Position numbers and translations under genes: made by a program
NCBI GenBank assembly: GCA_031127185.1
Contig: JARIET010000023.1
Coordinates: forward strand, 1 to 18,519
DNA from: Gemmatimonadota bacterium
GTDB lineage: Bacteria; Gemmatimonadota; Gemmatimonadetes; Gemmatimonadales; Gemmatimonadaceae
Reading direction: 5' to 3'
Length of the DNA stretch: 18,519 bases
The notes under the pieces: model-generated
Told to the model about the DNA's origin: nothing
What the model saw: only the letters and a program-made list of their open reading frames with translations
Databases searched by the model: none
Shown: positions 8,210 through 14,915 of the stretch, one piece after another
How positions within the stretch are numbered: position 1 is the stretch's first letter
How the letters are laid out: every line of letters starts with the position of its first letter

Positions 8210-9235
8210 GTGGCTCCCCCAATACGTCTTACGGAGTGGGCCAATTGCGCGGGTTGCGCTGCGAAAATGGGCCCAGCCGACCTGAAGCAGGCGCTGGCCC
8301 CGTTGCAGCGGCGCGATGACCCGCGCTTGCTCGTGGGGCACGAGACATTCGATGACGCCGGTATTTTTCGAATATCACCCGAGATGGCGCTCGTCCAGAC
8401 GGTGGACTTCTTCGCGCCGATCGTTGACGATCCATACGACTTCGGCCGTGTCGCCGCGACCAACGCACTTTCCGACGTCTTCGCCATGGGCGGAGAACCG
8501 ATCACCGCAATGAACATCGTCGGGTTCCCGACGGGGAAGTTGCCGATCGAGGTGCTCTCGGATGTGCTACGCGGTGGCCAGGATGCCGTGCATGAGGCCG
8601 GGGCGCATATAGTCGGCGGACACAGCATCACCGATGAGGAGTTGAAGTACGGACTCTCCGTGACCGGCATCGTCCATCCGGATCGTGTGCTGACCAACGC
8701 CGGCGCCGTCCCCGGCGACGTCTTTGTCCTGACGAAGGCGCTGGGGACCGGCATCCTCGCTACCGCCGCCAAGCGCGGACTCTTGCCGGACGCCGAGCGG
8801 ATCGGGCTGACGAAGTCGATGACCACGCTGAACGCTGCCGCGAGCCGGGCGGCGCTCGCCGCCGGCACGCGCTGCGCCACGGATGTCACCGGATTCGGCT
8901 TGCTCGGCCATGCCTCGCACATCGCGCGCGCGAGCAACATCACCATTCGCATCCATGCAGCGGCACTCCCGCTCCTGGCGGGCACGCGCGCGATGCTGGA
9001 GCGCGGCGCGCTCACCGGCGGCGCAGCGCGCAACGTGAGTTATCTGGAACCGCTGGTGGAGTGGGGGAGTACGACGGACGAGATGCGCGCCATCCTTGTT
9101 GACCCCCAAACCTCCGGCGGATTGTTCATTGCCCTCAAGCCCGACCGCGTGGACGAGTTTCTTCGCGCGATGCCCGACGCCGTCGTGGTGGCCGAGGCGT
9201 TTCCGCGCGGCGCACGCGCGATTGTGGTGGCCTGA
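8210..9235 (+). CDS. selD: Selenide, water dikinase (selenophosphate synthetase)
   Basis: SelD makes selenophosphate from selenide and ATP, the selenium donor for selenocysteyl-tRNA and 2-selenouridine. With the GTG at 8210 the protein is 341 aa, typical for the family. The N-terminus RLTEWANCAGCAAK carries the catalytic Cys (Cys16) and Lys19; the Sec position seen in some SelDs is Cys here, so no Sec is needed. Other SelD blocks are TVDFFAPIVDDPYDFGRVAA, NALSDVFAMGG, GGHSITDEELKYGLSVTG, DVTGFGLLGH and DPQTSGGLF. In-frame starts at 8147, 8168 and 8183 are possible, but they would add a low-complexity leader across a C-rich repeat, and 8147 overlaps ridA. No Shine-Dalgarno supports any of them. 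A tRNA-Sec gene follows 26 bp downstream. Confidence 0.93.
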   Translation: MAPPIRLTEWANCAGCAAKMGPADLKQALAPLQRRDDPRLLVGHETFDDAGIFRISPEMALVQTVDFFAPIVDDPYDFGRVAATNALSDVFAMGGEPITAMNIVGFPTGKLPIEVLSDVLRGGQDAVHEAGAHIVGGHSITDEELKYGLSVTGIVHPDRVLTNAGAVPGDVFVLTKALGTGILATAAKRGLLPDAERIGLTKSMTTLNAAASRAALAAGTRCATDVTGFGLLGHASHIARASNITIRIHAAALPLLAGTRAMLERGALTGGAARNVSYLEPLVEWGSTTDEMRAILVDPQTSGGLFIALKPDRVDEFLRAMPDAVVVAEAFPRGARAIVVA

Positions 9236-9261
9236 GTGGTATGACGCTGCGCCGTGTGCAC

Positions 9262-9358
9262 GGGAGCGGATGGAGCCTGGTGGTTCCCTCAGTCTTCAAA
9301 ACTGATGCGACCTGACGTCGTCGGGTTGGGTGGGTTCGATTCCCATGCGCTCCCGCCA
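9262..9358 (+). tRNA. selC: tRNA-Sec, anticodon TCA, with encoded CCA
   Basis: This 97-nt sequence folds as a selenocysteine tRNA. Seven acceptor pairs join 9262-9268 to 9348-9354. The D stem has six pairs (9272-9277 with 9282-9287) and a 4-nt TGGT loop, a hallmark of bacterial tRNA-Sec. The anticodon arm is TCAGT-CTTCAAA-ACTGA, with the anticodon TCA at 9296-9298. A long extra arm pairs 9308-9311 with 9317-9320. The T arm has loop TTCGATT (9335-9341) and a 5-bp stem. The discriminator is G9355, followed by a genomically encoded CCA. The expected eighth acceptor pair would be G9269 with G9347, a mismatch. It sits 26 bp after selD and is probably co-transcribed with it. Confidence 0.93.
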
Positions 9359-9418
9359 CGCGGGGCTGGCGAACTCGTGCGCCTGCGAAACGCGGTTCGC
9401 TGTACCACCCGTTTCCGT

Positions 9419-9994
9419 GTGTTTCCGTCGTTACTGTGTGCGTTGTTGCGTTTGCTGTTGTTCCACGGTCTCTCCCCCGCTGAGGCACACGCTCAGCGCT
9501 CCGACTCGGTGCGCGCCGGCCTCGAGCCGCCCATCAGCCCTCGCCGCGCCTTCTTCTACTCACTCGCCGTTCCGGGCTTGGCACAGGCGCGGCTGAATCG
9601 CCCACTGGTCGGCGCTGGTTTCTTTCTCGTCGAAGCACTCGCCATCGGCATCCTCCACCGCAGCGTGGATGACCTTCGCATTGCGCGGGCGTATGAGACG
9701 GATTCAGTTCCGCTCCGATTCGCCGTGGACGCAAACACAGGGCAGGCGCAGGTCGATGCGCGGGGAAACCCCGTCGTCGCACAGTGGGGCCAGTCGTACT
9801 ACAACAAGGATCTCACGCGCGCGCGGCGGCTGCAAGTCGAGGATTGGAGCGCGATCCTGCTTTTCAATCACCTGATCGCTGGCGCCGAGGCATTTGTCGG
9901 CGCGCAGCTCTGGGACCTGCCGGAGCGCGTAAAACTGCGCGCGACTCCGATGCGTAGGGGATGGGGAATCGGCGGTGAGTTGAAGATCCGATAG
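9419..9994 (+). CDS. Small secreted or membrane protein, DUF5683-like
   Basis: The function is not known. With the GTG at 9419 the protein is 191 aa and begins with a hydrophobic signal-like segment (VFPSLLCALLRLLLFHG) ending in SPAEAHAQ. SPRRAFFYSLAVPGLAQARLNRPLVGAGF then follows, which resembles the PG-x-GQ hydrophobic pattern of DUF5683 membrane proteins, with a second hydrophobic stretch (GFFLVEALAIGIL). The region DLTRARRLQVEDWSAILLFNHLIAGAEAFVGAQL is also typical of such proteins. The frame is open back to 9254, but that part runs through the tRNA-Sec gene and cannot be coding in the usual sense. The exact start is uncertain because no Shine-Dalgarno is visible; TTG codons at 9443 and 9446 are alternatives. 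Confidence 0.7.
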   Translation: MFPSLLCALLRLLLFHGLSPAEAHAQRSDSVRAGLEPPISPRRAFFYSLAVPGLAQARLNRPLVGAGFFLVEALAIGILHRSVDDLRIARAYETDSVPLRFAVDANTGQAQVDARGNPVVAQWGQSYYNKDLTRARRLQVEDWSAILLFNHLIAGAEAFVGAQLWDLPERVKLRATPMRRGWGIGGELKIR

Positions 9995-10007
9995 CGCGAT
10001 CGACAGC

Positions 10008-10026
10008 GCCCGAAGCTGGTTCGGGC
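10008..10026 (+). terminator. Strong GC hairpin between the DUF5683-like and TPM genes
   Basis: GCCCGAA (10008-10014) and TTCGGGC (10020-10026) form a perfect 7-bp stem with a 5-nt loop, 13 bp after the upstream stop codon. No T-run follows, so it may be a weak or Rho-assisted terminator, or a structure in the leader of the downstream gene. Confidence 0.42.
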
Positions 10027-10057
10027 ACTCCCCATCACTGTGAAGGAAGGCAAGCCA

Positions 10058-11194
10058 ATGCTGTCGCTCGCACTACTGGCAATCCTCGCCGGGGGATTCC
10101 CCCAAGCCGCACCAAGCGGCGGCGAGATTGCCAAGTTGGTCCCTCCGGTGCCCACTCCGGCGTCGTTCGTTTCCGATCAACGGAACGTCCTGAAGCCGGA
10201 CGCACGAGCCGCGCTCGACGCCAGGATCCGCGCGGTTCAGGCGGCCGGCCATGGTGACATCGCTGTCGCAATCCTTCCGTCGGTGGGCGATTACTCGCCG
10301 AACCAGGTTGGTGTCGAGATCTATCGCACATGGCGCGTTGGCCGCGTGGACAGCATCGGGTCGGCGCGCCGCAATCTTGGCGCGCTGTTGCTCGTGGTGC
10401 CGAAGGAGATCTCACCCAACAACCGGGGAGAGTGCTGGATCACGACTGGCACCGGCGCGGAGGCGTACATCACCGACGCAACGGCCGCTGCGATTTGCCG
10501 TGACGCGATCATTCCGCACCTGAGGAAGCTGGACCACGCTGCGGGCATCGCGGCGGGGATTGACGCAATCGCAGCGCGCCTCGGGGCCGACCCCGCATTG
10601 GCCCCGCCGGCGACTGTGGGGGACGATGCTAGCCGTGCAGCAGCGGCGGAACGCCGCGGCGATCGGAAAGCACGCCGGCTGGCCATTGTGGGCTCGGTCG
10701 TGGCCTCAATCGGAGCGCTGTTCGCCGGGGTTCTCGGATTCCTGCGTTGGCGGCGAAACAAGCCGCGGAAGTGTGCCAAGTGTGGACGCCTGATGCAGCG
10801 TCTCGATGAACGGGCGGACGACGCCAAACTCGATTCCGGACAGCGTCTCGAGGAAGAAATCCGGAGCGTCGACTATGACGTCTGGGGCTGCCGCTGTGGT
10901 GAGTCGCTGGTCGTTCCGTACCGGAAGATCTTCAGCATGCACACCGACTGTCGCGAATGTCATCGACGGACTGCGACGCACTCATACCAACAGCTGGTTC
11001 CGGCGACGACCGCGTCCGCAGGTGTCGCAGAGAAGCGGTTTACGTGCAAGAACTGCAAGGCCCGCTGGACCGAGACAGTGGTCATTCCGCGAATCACCCA
11101 GTCGCATTCGTCGGGTGGCCGGGGCGGGGGAGGTGGCAGTTCATTCGGCGGGTCGGGCTCCACCAGCGGTGGAGGAGGCGGAGGGAGTTACTGA
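10058..11194 (+). CDS. TPM-domain protein with Cys-pair (zinc-ribbon-like) region and Gly/Ser tail
   Basis: TPM domains (Psb32/YgcG type, PF04536) are extracytoplasmic domains of poorly defined function; some show phosphatase activity. The ATG at 10058 is chosen because AAGGAAGG (10043-10050) is a strong Shine-Dalgarno 7 nt upstream; the GTG at 10040 precedes it. The 378-aa protein has a signal segment (MLSLALLAILAGGFP), then a TPM domain at about residues 30-170 (FVSDQRNVLKPDARAALDAR, GDIAVAILPSVGDYSPNQVG, RNLGALLLVVPKE, ITTGTGAEAYITDA). A membrane helix spans about 208-228. Four cysteine pairs follow: C239/C242, C278/C280, C298/C301 and C330/C333, suggesting two metal-binding ribbons. The protein ends in a Gly/Ser tail (GGGGGSSFGGSGS), as is common in TPM proteins. 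On a standard topology the Cys region would face the cytoplasm. Confidence 0.82.
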   Translation: MLSLALLAILAGGFPQAAPSGGEIAKLVPPVPTPASFVSDQRNVLKPDARAALDARIRAVQAAGHGDIAVAILPSVGDYSPNQVGVEIYRTWRVGRVDSIGSARRNLGALLLVVPKEISPNNRGECWITTGTGAEAYITDATAAAICRDAIIPHLRKLDHAAGIAAGIDAIAARLGADPALAPPATVGDDASRAAAAERRGDRKARRLAIVGSVVASIGALFAGVLGFLRWRRNKPRKCAKCGRLMQRLDERADDAKLDSGQRLEEEIRSVDYDVWGCRCGESLVVPYRKIFSMHTDCRECHRRTATHSYQQLVPATTASAGVAEKRFTCKNCKARWTETVVIPRITQSHSSGGRGGGGGSSFGGSGSTSGGGGGGSY

Positions 11195-11196
11195 GG

Positions 11197-11231
11197 TTTG
11201 CCCGTCCGCTCCGGCTCTCGGCTTAGATTTG
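11197..11231 (+). promoter_or_regulatory. Possible promoter (TTTG / TAnnTTTG type) upstream of the DUF983 gene
   Basis: TAGATTTG (11224-11231) matches the TAnnTTTG element and resembles the TAAATTTG before secD, including an upstream GGCT. A TTTG lies at 11197-11200, 23 bp before it, slightly longer than the usual spacing. The leader to the DUF983 ATG would be about 105 nt. Confidence 0.35.
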
Positions 11232-11340
11232 GAGAAAGGACTGGGGGGAACGTCACGGGCGACTAGGTTTCGGTTTCGCTTATGATCGACTTCCGTACCA
11301 GGCCCCCCAATCAGTCATCTGCACCGGAACGTCACCGGGG

Positions 11341-11823
11341 ATGAGGCGCAAGAAGACTGACGCGCCAATCGCACAACCGCTGAGCGTCGTGCGCCGGCCA
11401 GAGGGGAGGTACCTCGCCGCCGCGCGTGCCGTCGGACTGTGGAAGTGCCCGCATTGCGGGAGAGGTGCGGTCATTATGAGACACTTCCGCGTGCACGAAC
11501 GGTGCTCGTCCTGCGGATTCCGATATATGCGCGACCGCGACCCGGCCTATTTCAACGGCGCAATGTTCGTGAACTATATGATGAGCGCCGGGTTGTTCGT
11601 GATCACCTTCTTTGTGATCATCATGGCCGCGCGGCCAAACGTGCCTTGGGACGCAATTGCCGTGGTCGCCCCGCTCGTCGCGATTGGCGCGGTGGTGTTC
11701 CTCTATCCCATTTCGAAACTCATCTGGCTCACGGCAGACGTAATGCTCAGGCCTGTTACCCAAGACGAACTCGAGGATGTCGGCGCCGCCCGGCCTGCGG
11801 TCGCACGCGAAACGCCGGGCTGA
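11341..11823 (+). CDS. DUF983 family membrane protein
   Basis: This is a 160-aa protein of the DUF983 family, whose function is not established. The Cys-containing head carries two CxxC pairs, in LWKCPHCGRG and HERCSSCGFRY, followed directly by the family-typical RDRDPAYFNGAMFVNYM. Two hydrophobic helices follow (about residues 80-96, GLFVITFFVIIMAA, and 104-122, IAVVAPLVAIGAVVFLYP), then the SKLIWLTADVMLRPV segment common at the end of this family. The Cys pairs probably bind zinc. No strong Shine-Dalgarno is visible; GGGG abuts the ATG. A 20-codon reading frame from 11282 ends in an ATGA overlap with this start. Confidence 0.85.
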   Translation: MRRKKTDAPIAQPLSVVRRPEGRYLAAARAVGLWKCPHCGRGAVIMRHFRVHERCSSCGFRYMRDRDPAYFNGAMFVNYMMSAGLFVITFFVIIMAARPNVPWDAIAVVAPLVAIGAVVFLYPISKLIWLTADVMLRPVTQDELEDVGAARPAVARETPG

Positions 11824-11829
11824 AGGGCG

Positions 11830-11873
11830 CCAGCCCGCGGCGCGCTGTTCGCCGTGAGTTCTTTGCGGGCTGG
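11830..11873. repeat. 9-bp inverted repeat after the DUF983 gene
   Basis: CCAGCCCGC (11830-11838) is repeated inverted as GCGGGCTGG (11865-11873), with 26 nt between. It lies directly after the DUF983 stop. The GC-rich stem could slow polymerase, but it has no T-run and a long loop, so its role is uncertain. Confidence 0.35.
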
Positions 11874-11923
11874 GGTAGTGGGCCAGCGCGGAGGCGCGTA
11901 AGTCGCTGTGCGGGAACCGCTTG

Positions 11924-11950
11924 CCGCTGTTCAGAGATGGCTCACAGCGG
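11924..11950. repeat. 7-bp inverted repeat upstream of the first kinase
   Basis: CCGCTGT (11924-11930) and ACAGCGG (11944-11950) form a perfect inverted repeat with a 13-nt spacer, ending 64 bp before the kinase ATG at 12015. It could be an operator-like site or an RNA hairpin. No convincing -35/-10 pair was found in the 191-bp spacer that contains it. Confidence 0.28.
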
Positions 11951-12014
11951 GCTCATCGGTGCGAGTTAGCGTGGGCGTGTTTGCAGCGCCCCATCTCACC
12001 CGCGCCCCCCGACA

Positions 12015-14900
12015 ATGGACCTCACCGCACATCTCACAGCCGCGCTGGCCGATCGCTACGACATCCAGCGCGAAGTCGGCGCCGGTGGCATGGCCCACGT
12101 GTTCCTCGCGCGCGATCTGCGTCATGAACGCCTCGTCGCCATCAAGGTGCTGAATGCGCAGCTCGGTGCCATGGTCGGCGCCGAGCGTTTTTTCGCCGAA
12201 ATCAAGGTCACGGCGGCGCTGCAGCATCCGCACCTGTTACCGCTGTTCGACTCGGGCGAAGCGGACGGGCAGCTGTACTATGTGATGCCGTACATGGAAG
12301 GCGAGACGCTGCGGGAGCGGATGAATCGCGAGACCATGCTCCCGGTGGACGACGCTATTCGCATCACGCAGGCGGTTGCGAGTGCGCTGGACTACGCGCA
12401 CCGACACGGCGTCGTGCACCGCGATCTGAAACCCGAGAACATCCTGCTGCACGACGGTGAGCCGATGCTTGCCGACTTCGGCATCGCGCTCGCCTTGGCG
12501 AATGCCGGCGGTGAACGAATGACGCAAACCGGGATGTCACTCGGCACTCCGCAGTACATGAGTCCCGAGCAGGCAACGGGGGACCGACAGATCGACGCGC
12601 GCACGGACGTATACTCGCTGGCCGCCGTCCTGTACGAGATGCTCACCGGAGACCCACCGCATACCGGGCACAATGCGCAGGCCGTCATTGCCAAGGTGAT
12701 CACGGAGCGTCCGCGAGGAATGCGCGACACGCGGGAAGCGGTGCCTCCGCACGTGGAAGCGGCGGTGTTGCGCGCGCTGGCCAAGCTTCCCGCCGACCGA
12801 TTCGCCAGCGCGGCGGAGTTTGGGGCGGCCATCGCAAAGCGAGAGGCAGCTCCGTCGACGGTGAGCGACGTGCGTACCACGAACGGCCGGCGCGCCGCGG
12901 CAACGGGCGTGAGCGCGCTGACGGCGGCTCGTCGCTGGGCGATTCCCGTCGTCGCGCTGGCAGGTGCCGCCTTGGTTGGCTCGGCCCTGGCTGCGGGCAG
13001 TGCCACGCGCGACCCGGTGCAGCCGCTTCGGTTTGACATTCACTGGACACACACGCGGTCGACGCCGAGCGCGTCCGCGGCCGGCAACCTCGCCTTGTCG
13101 CCGGACGGCACCCGACTCGCGAGGACCCCGCTAGGTGGCGCCGGTGGGATCTACACGCGGCCGATGGACGGCCTGGCATGGTCGCTCGTTCCGGGCACGG
13201 ACTCCGTGAGGGCAACCGCGCCGACCTTTTCGCCGACCGGCGAGGTCATGCTGTACGTCAAGCAGGGTCCGAACAGCTTCAGCCCGCTCGACTATCTCCT
13301 GATGCGAATCCCCGTTGACGGCGGCGAGTCGGTGCAGCTGGCCGACTCCGTCTATGGCGACGCCGTTTCGTGGGGAGACAAGGATCGAGTCGTCTTCGTT
13401 CGCGACGGCGCGCTCTGGACGGTCTCGGCGCTGGGCGACGAGCCAAGCCTGCTCGCTGAACCCGACTCAACGCGCAATCATGCGGGGTTCCGCACCGTCG
13501 CGTACCTCCCGGGCGGCGATGCCATCCTCGTGACCATCGCACACGGGAAGCGCATCATGCGCAACGAACGGCCCAACGATCTTGACTCCGCCTACCTCGG
13601 GGTGGTGCGTGTGAGCGACGGGACCGTCACCGACTTCGGCGTGCGTGGGCTTGGCCCGAAGTATTCGCTCGGCCACCTGCTGTATACCGAGGCGACGGGC
13701 ACCGTCATTGCGTTGCCGTTCGATGCGAAGGCGCTCAAGATTGTCGGCGCACCCACACGCCTCGCCGAAGGTGCCTTGGTGGGTGCGACCTCGAACGATC
13801 TCGTGGTGTCGGAAAATGGATGGGTGCTCTACACGCCGAACACATTGGGCACTCGAAACACCGCGGCCATGCCCCAGCTAGGCCTCGAACGGGTGAGCCG
13901 GGCGACGGGCGCGCGCTCGATGAACGTGCAGCCACAGACTTACGTGTCCATGTCCGTCTCCCCGGATGGCGAACGGATCGCCCTTTGTGTGGCGACGTCG
14001 ACATCGTCCGCCGACATCTGGATTCTGCAGGTCGCAACCGGGCACCTGAGCCCGCTCACGCGAGACGGGAAGAACTGCTGGCCGGTGTGGACTCGTGATG
14101 GGAAACGCGTCGCTTACCGAACGGGATCGTCGTTGTTGAGCCAAGTCGAGCCGGGCAACTGGTTCTCGGTGCCTTGGGATCTGAGCACCCTCCCGGAGCC
14201 GGTGCCGGGAACTGAAGGCGCGATCGCCTACGAGCCGGGACCGCCGGGCGGATATTTCGCGACGGTGCGCCTCGATTCGGCCCCAAGGGGGGGGAATCGA
14301 GGATTCTTCTCCAATGGTGACATCTGGATCTCCCCGGTGGACACGCCGCAGGTGCGGCGGCCACTGAGCGCGACCGCGGCCGGCGAGTGGGCGCCTCGAT
14401 TGTCGCCGAACGGCAAATGGCTCGCGTTCATGGTGTATGAGCCTGTTGCCAGTGGCCGCGGCACTTCACCGGCGAAGATATATGTTCGGCCCGTACCCGG
14501 CCCGGGCGCATTGATTCCGATTTCCACTGGGCCGGGACAGGATCCGTTCTGGGGCCGGGATGAGTCAACACTTCACTTCAGAGGCGTTGCCCTTGCCCGC
14601 GGTTCGGGCGGACGCGCAGGCGCTGGGCGTGTTGCCGCCCGCCTCGATCTCAGTCGTGGGGCGCCGGTGTTGCGCATCGATCAGGCGTTCCCCGGCACAG
14701 CACCAGGCGCATTCACGACGTGGGGCGTTTCGGGACTTCTCCCCGGCGGTGACCTGGTACAGATCGCGAGGGCGCAGGCCGCGGGCCCCGCCACGCCGCC
14801 TGTGCGGCCTCCGGTACAACGCCCGCCAAACCCGGTTGCAATTTTCGGCTGGCTCGATCTCGTGAAGGGCAACGCGCAGGCTCAATCATCCAAGCCCTGA
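12015..14900 (+). CDS. Transmembrane Ser/Thr protein kinase with beta-propeller sensor domain (first of pair)
   Basis: This 961-aa protein is a PknB-like Hanks kinase fused to a propeller. The kinase (about residues 15-275) has all catalytic elements: glycine loop VGAGGMAHVF (21-30), ATP-binding Lys44, alphaC Glu61, HRDLKPEN (134-141), DFG (153-155), LGTPQYMSPEQ (175-185) and D197 in RTDVYSL. It should be active. A single membrane helix spans about 307-328. The remaining 630 residues hold WD40/TolB-like repeats with SPDG-type turns near residues 362, 405, 649, 693 and 797, so a propeller is predicted outside the membrane as a ligand or signal sensor. The tail is Pro-rich. The ATG at 12015 has no clear Shine-Dalgarno. 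The ligand and substrates are unknown. It is followed 15 bp downstream by a paralogue. Confidence 0.93.
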   Translation: MDLTAHLTAALADRYDIQREVGAGGMAHVFLARDLRHERLVAIKVLNAQLGAMVGAERFFAEIKVTAALQHPHLLPLFDSGEADGQLYYVMPYMEGETLRERMNRETMLPVDDAIRITQAVASALDYAHRHGVVHRDLKPENILLHDGEPMLADFGIALALANAGGERMTQTGMSLGTPQYMSPEQATGDRQIDARTDVYSLAAVLYEMLTGDPPHTGHNAQAVIAKVITERPRGMRDTREAVPPHVEAAVLRALAKLPADRFASAAEFGAAIAKREAAPSTVSDVRTTNGRRAAATGVSALTAARRWAIPVVALAGAALVGSALAAGSATRDPVQPLRFDIHWTHTRSTPSASAAGNLALSPDGTRLARTPLGGAGGIYTRPMDGLAWSLVPGTDSVRATAPTFSPTGEVMLYVKQGPNSFSPLDYLLMRIPVDGGESVQLADSVYGDAVSWGDKDRVVFVRDGALWTVSALGDEPSLLAEPDSTRNHAGFRTVAYLPGGDAILVTIAHGKRIMRNERPNDLDSAYLGVVRVSDGTVTDFGVRGLGPKYSLGHLLYTEATGTVIALPFDAKALKIVGAPTRLAEGALVGATSNDLVVSENGWVLYTPNTLGTRNTAAMPQLGLERVSRATGARSMNVQPQTYVSMSVSPDGERIALCVATSTSSADIWILQVATGHLSPLTRDGKNCWPVWTRDGKRVAYRTGSSLLSQVEPGNWFSVPWDLSTLPEPVPGTEGAIAYEPGPPGGYFATVRLDSAPRGGNRGFFSNGDIWISPVDTPQVRRPLSATAAGEWAPRLSPNGKWLAFMVYEPVASGRGTSPAKIYVRPVPGPGALIPISTGPGQDPFWGRDESTLHFRGVALARGSGGRAGAGRVAARLDLSRGAPVLRIDQAFPGTAPGAFTTWGVSGLLPGGDLVQIARAQAAGPATPPVRPPVQRPPNPVAIFGWLDLVKGNAQAQSSKP

Positions 14901-14915
14901 ACCGGAGCGATCTCC

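Noticed and set aside
10040..10057. GTG start at 10040 for the TPM protein
   Set aside because: The strong Shine-Dalgarno at 10043-10050 lies downstream of this GTG and is ideally spaced for the ATG at 10058.
11131..11190. Possible tandem DNA repeat in the G-rich end of the TPM gene
   Set aside because: The low-complexity DNA encodes the Gly/Ser tail common to TPM proteins; the codons vary, so it is protein composition rather than a DNA repeat.
11342..11386. Readthrough of the leader-frame TGA at 11342 as selenocysteine, suggested by the nearby tRNA-Sec
   Set aside because: The frame meets another TGA about 14 codons later and has no selenoprotein-like motif.
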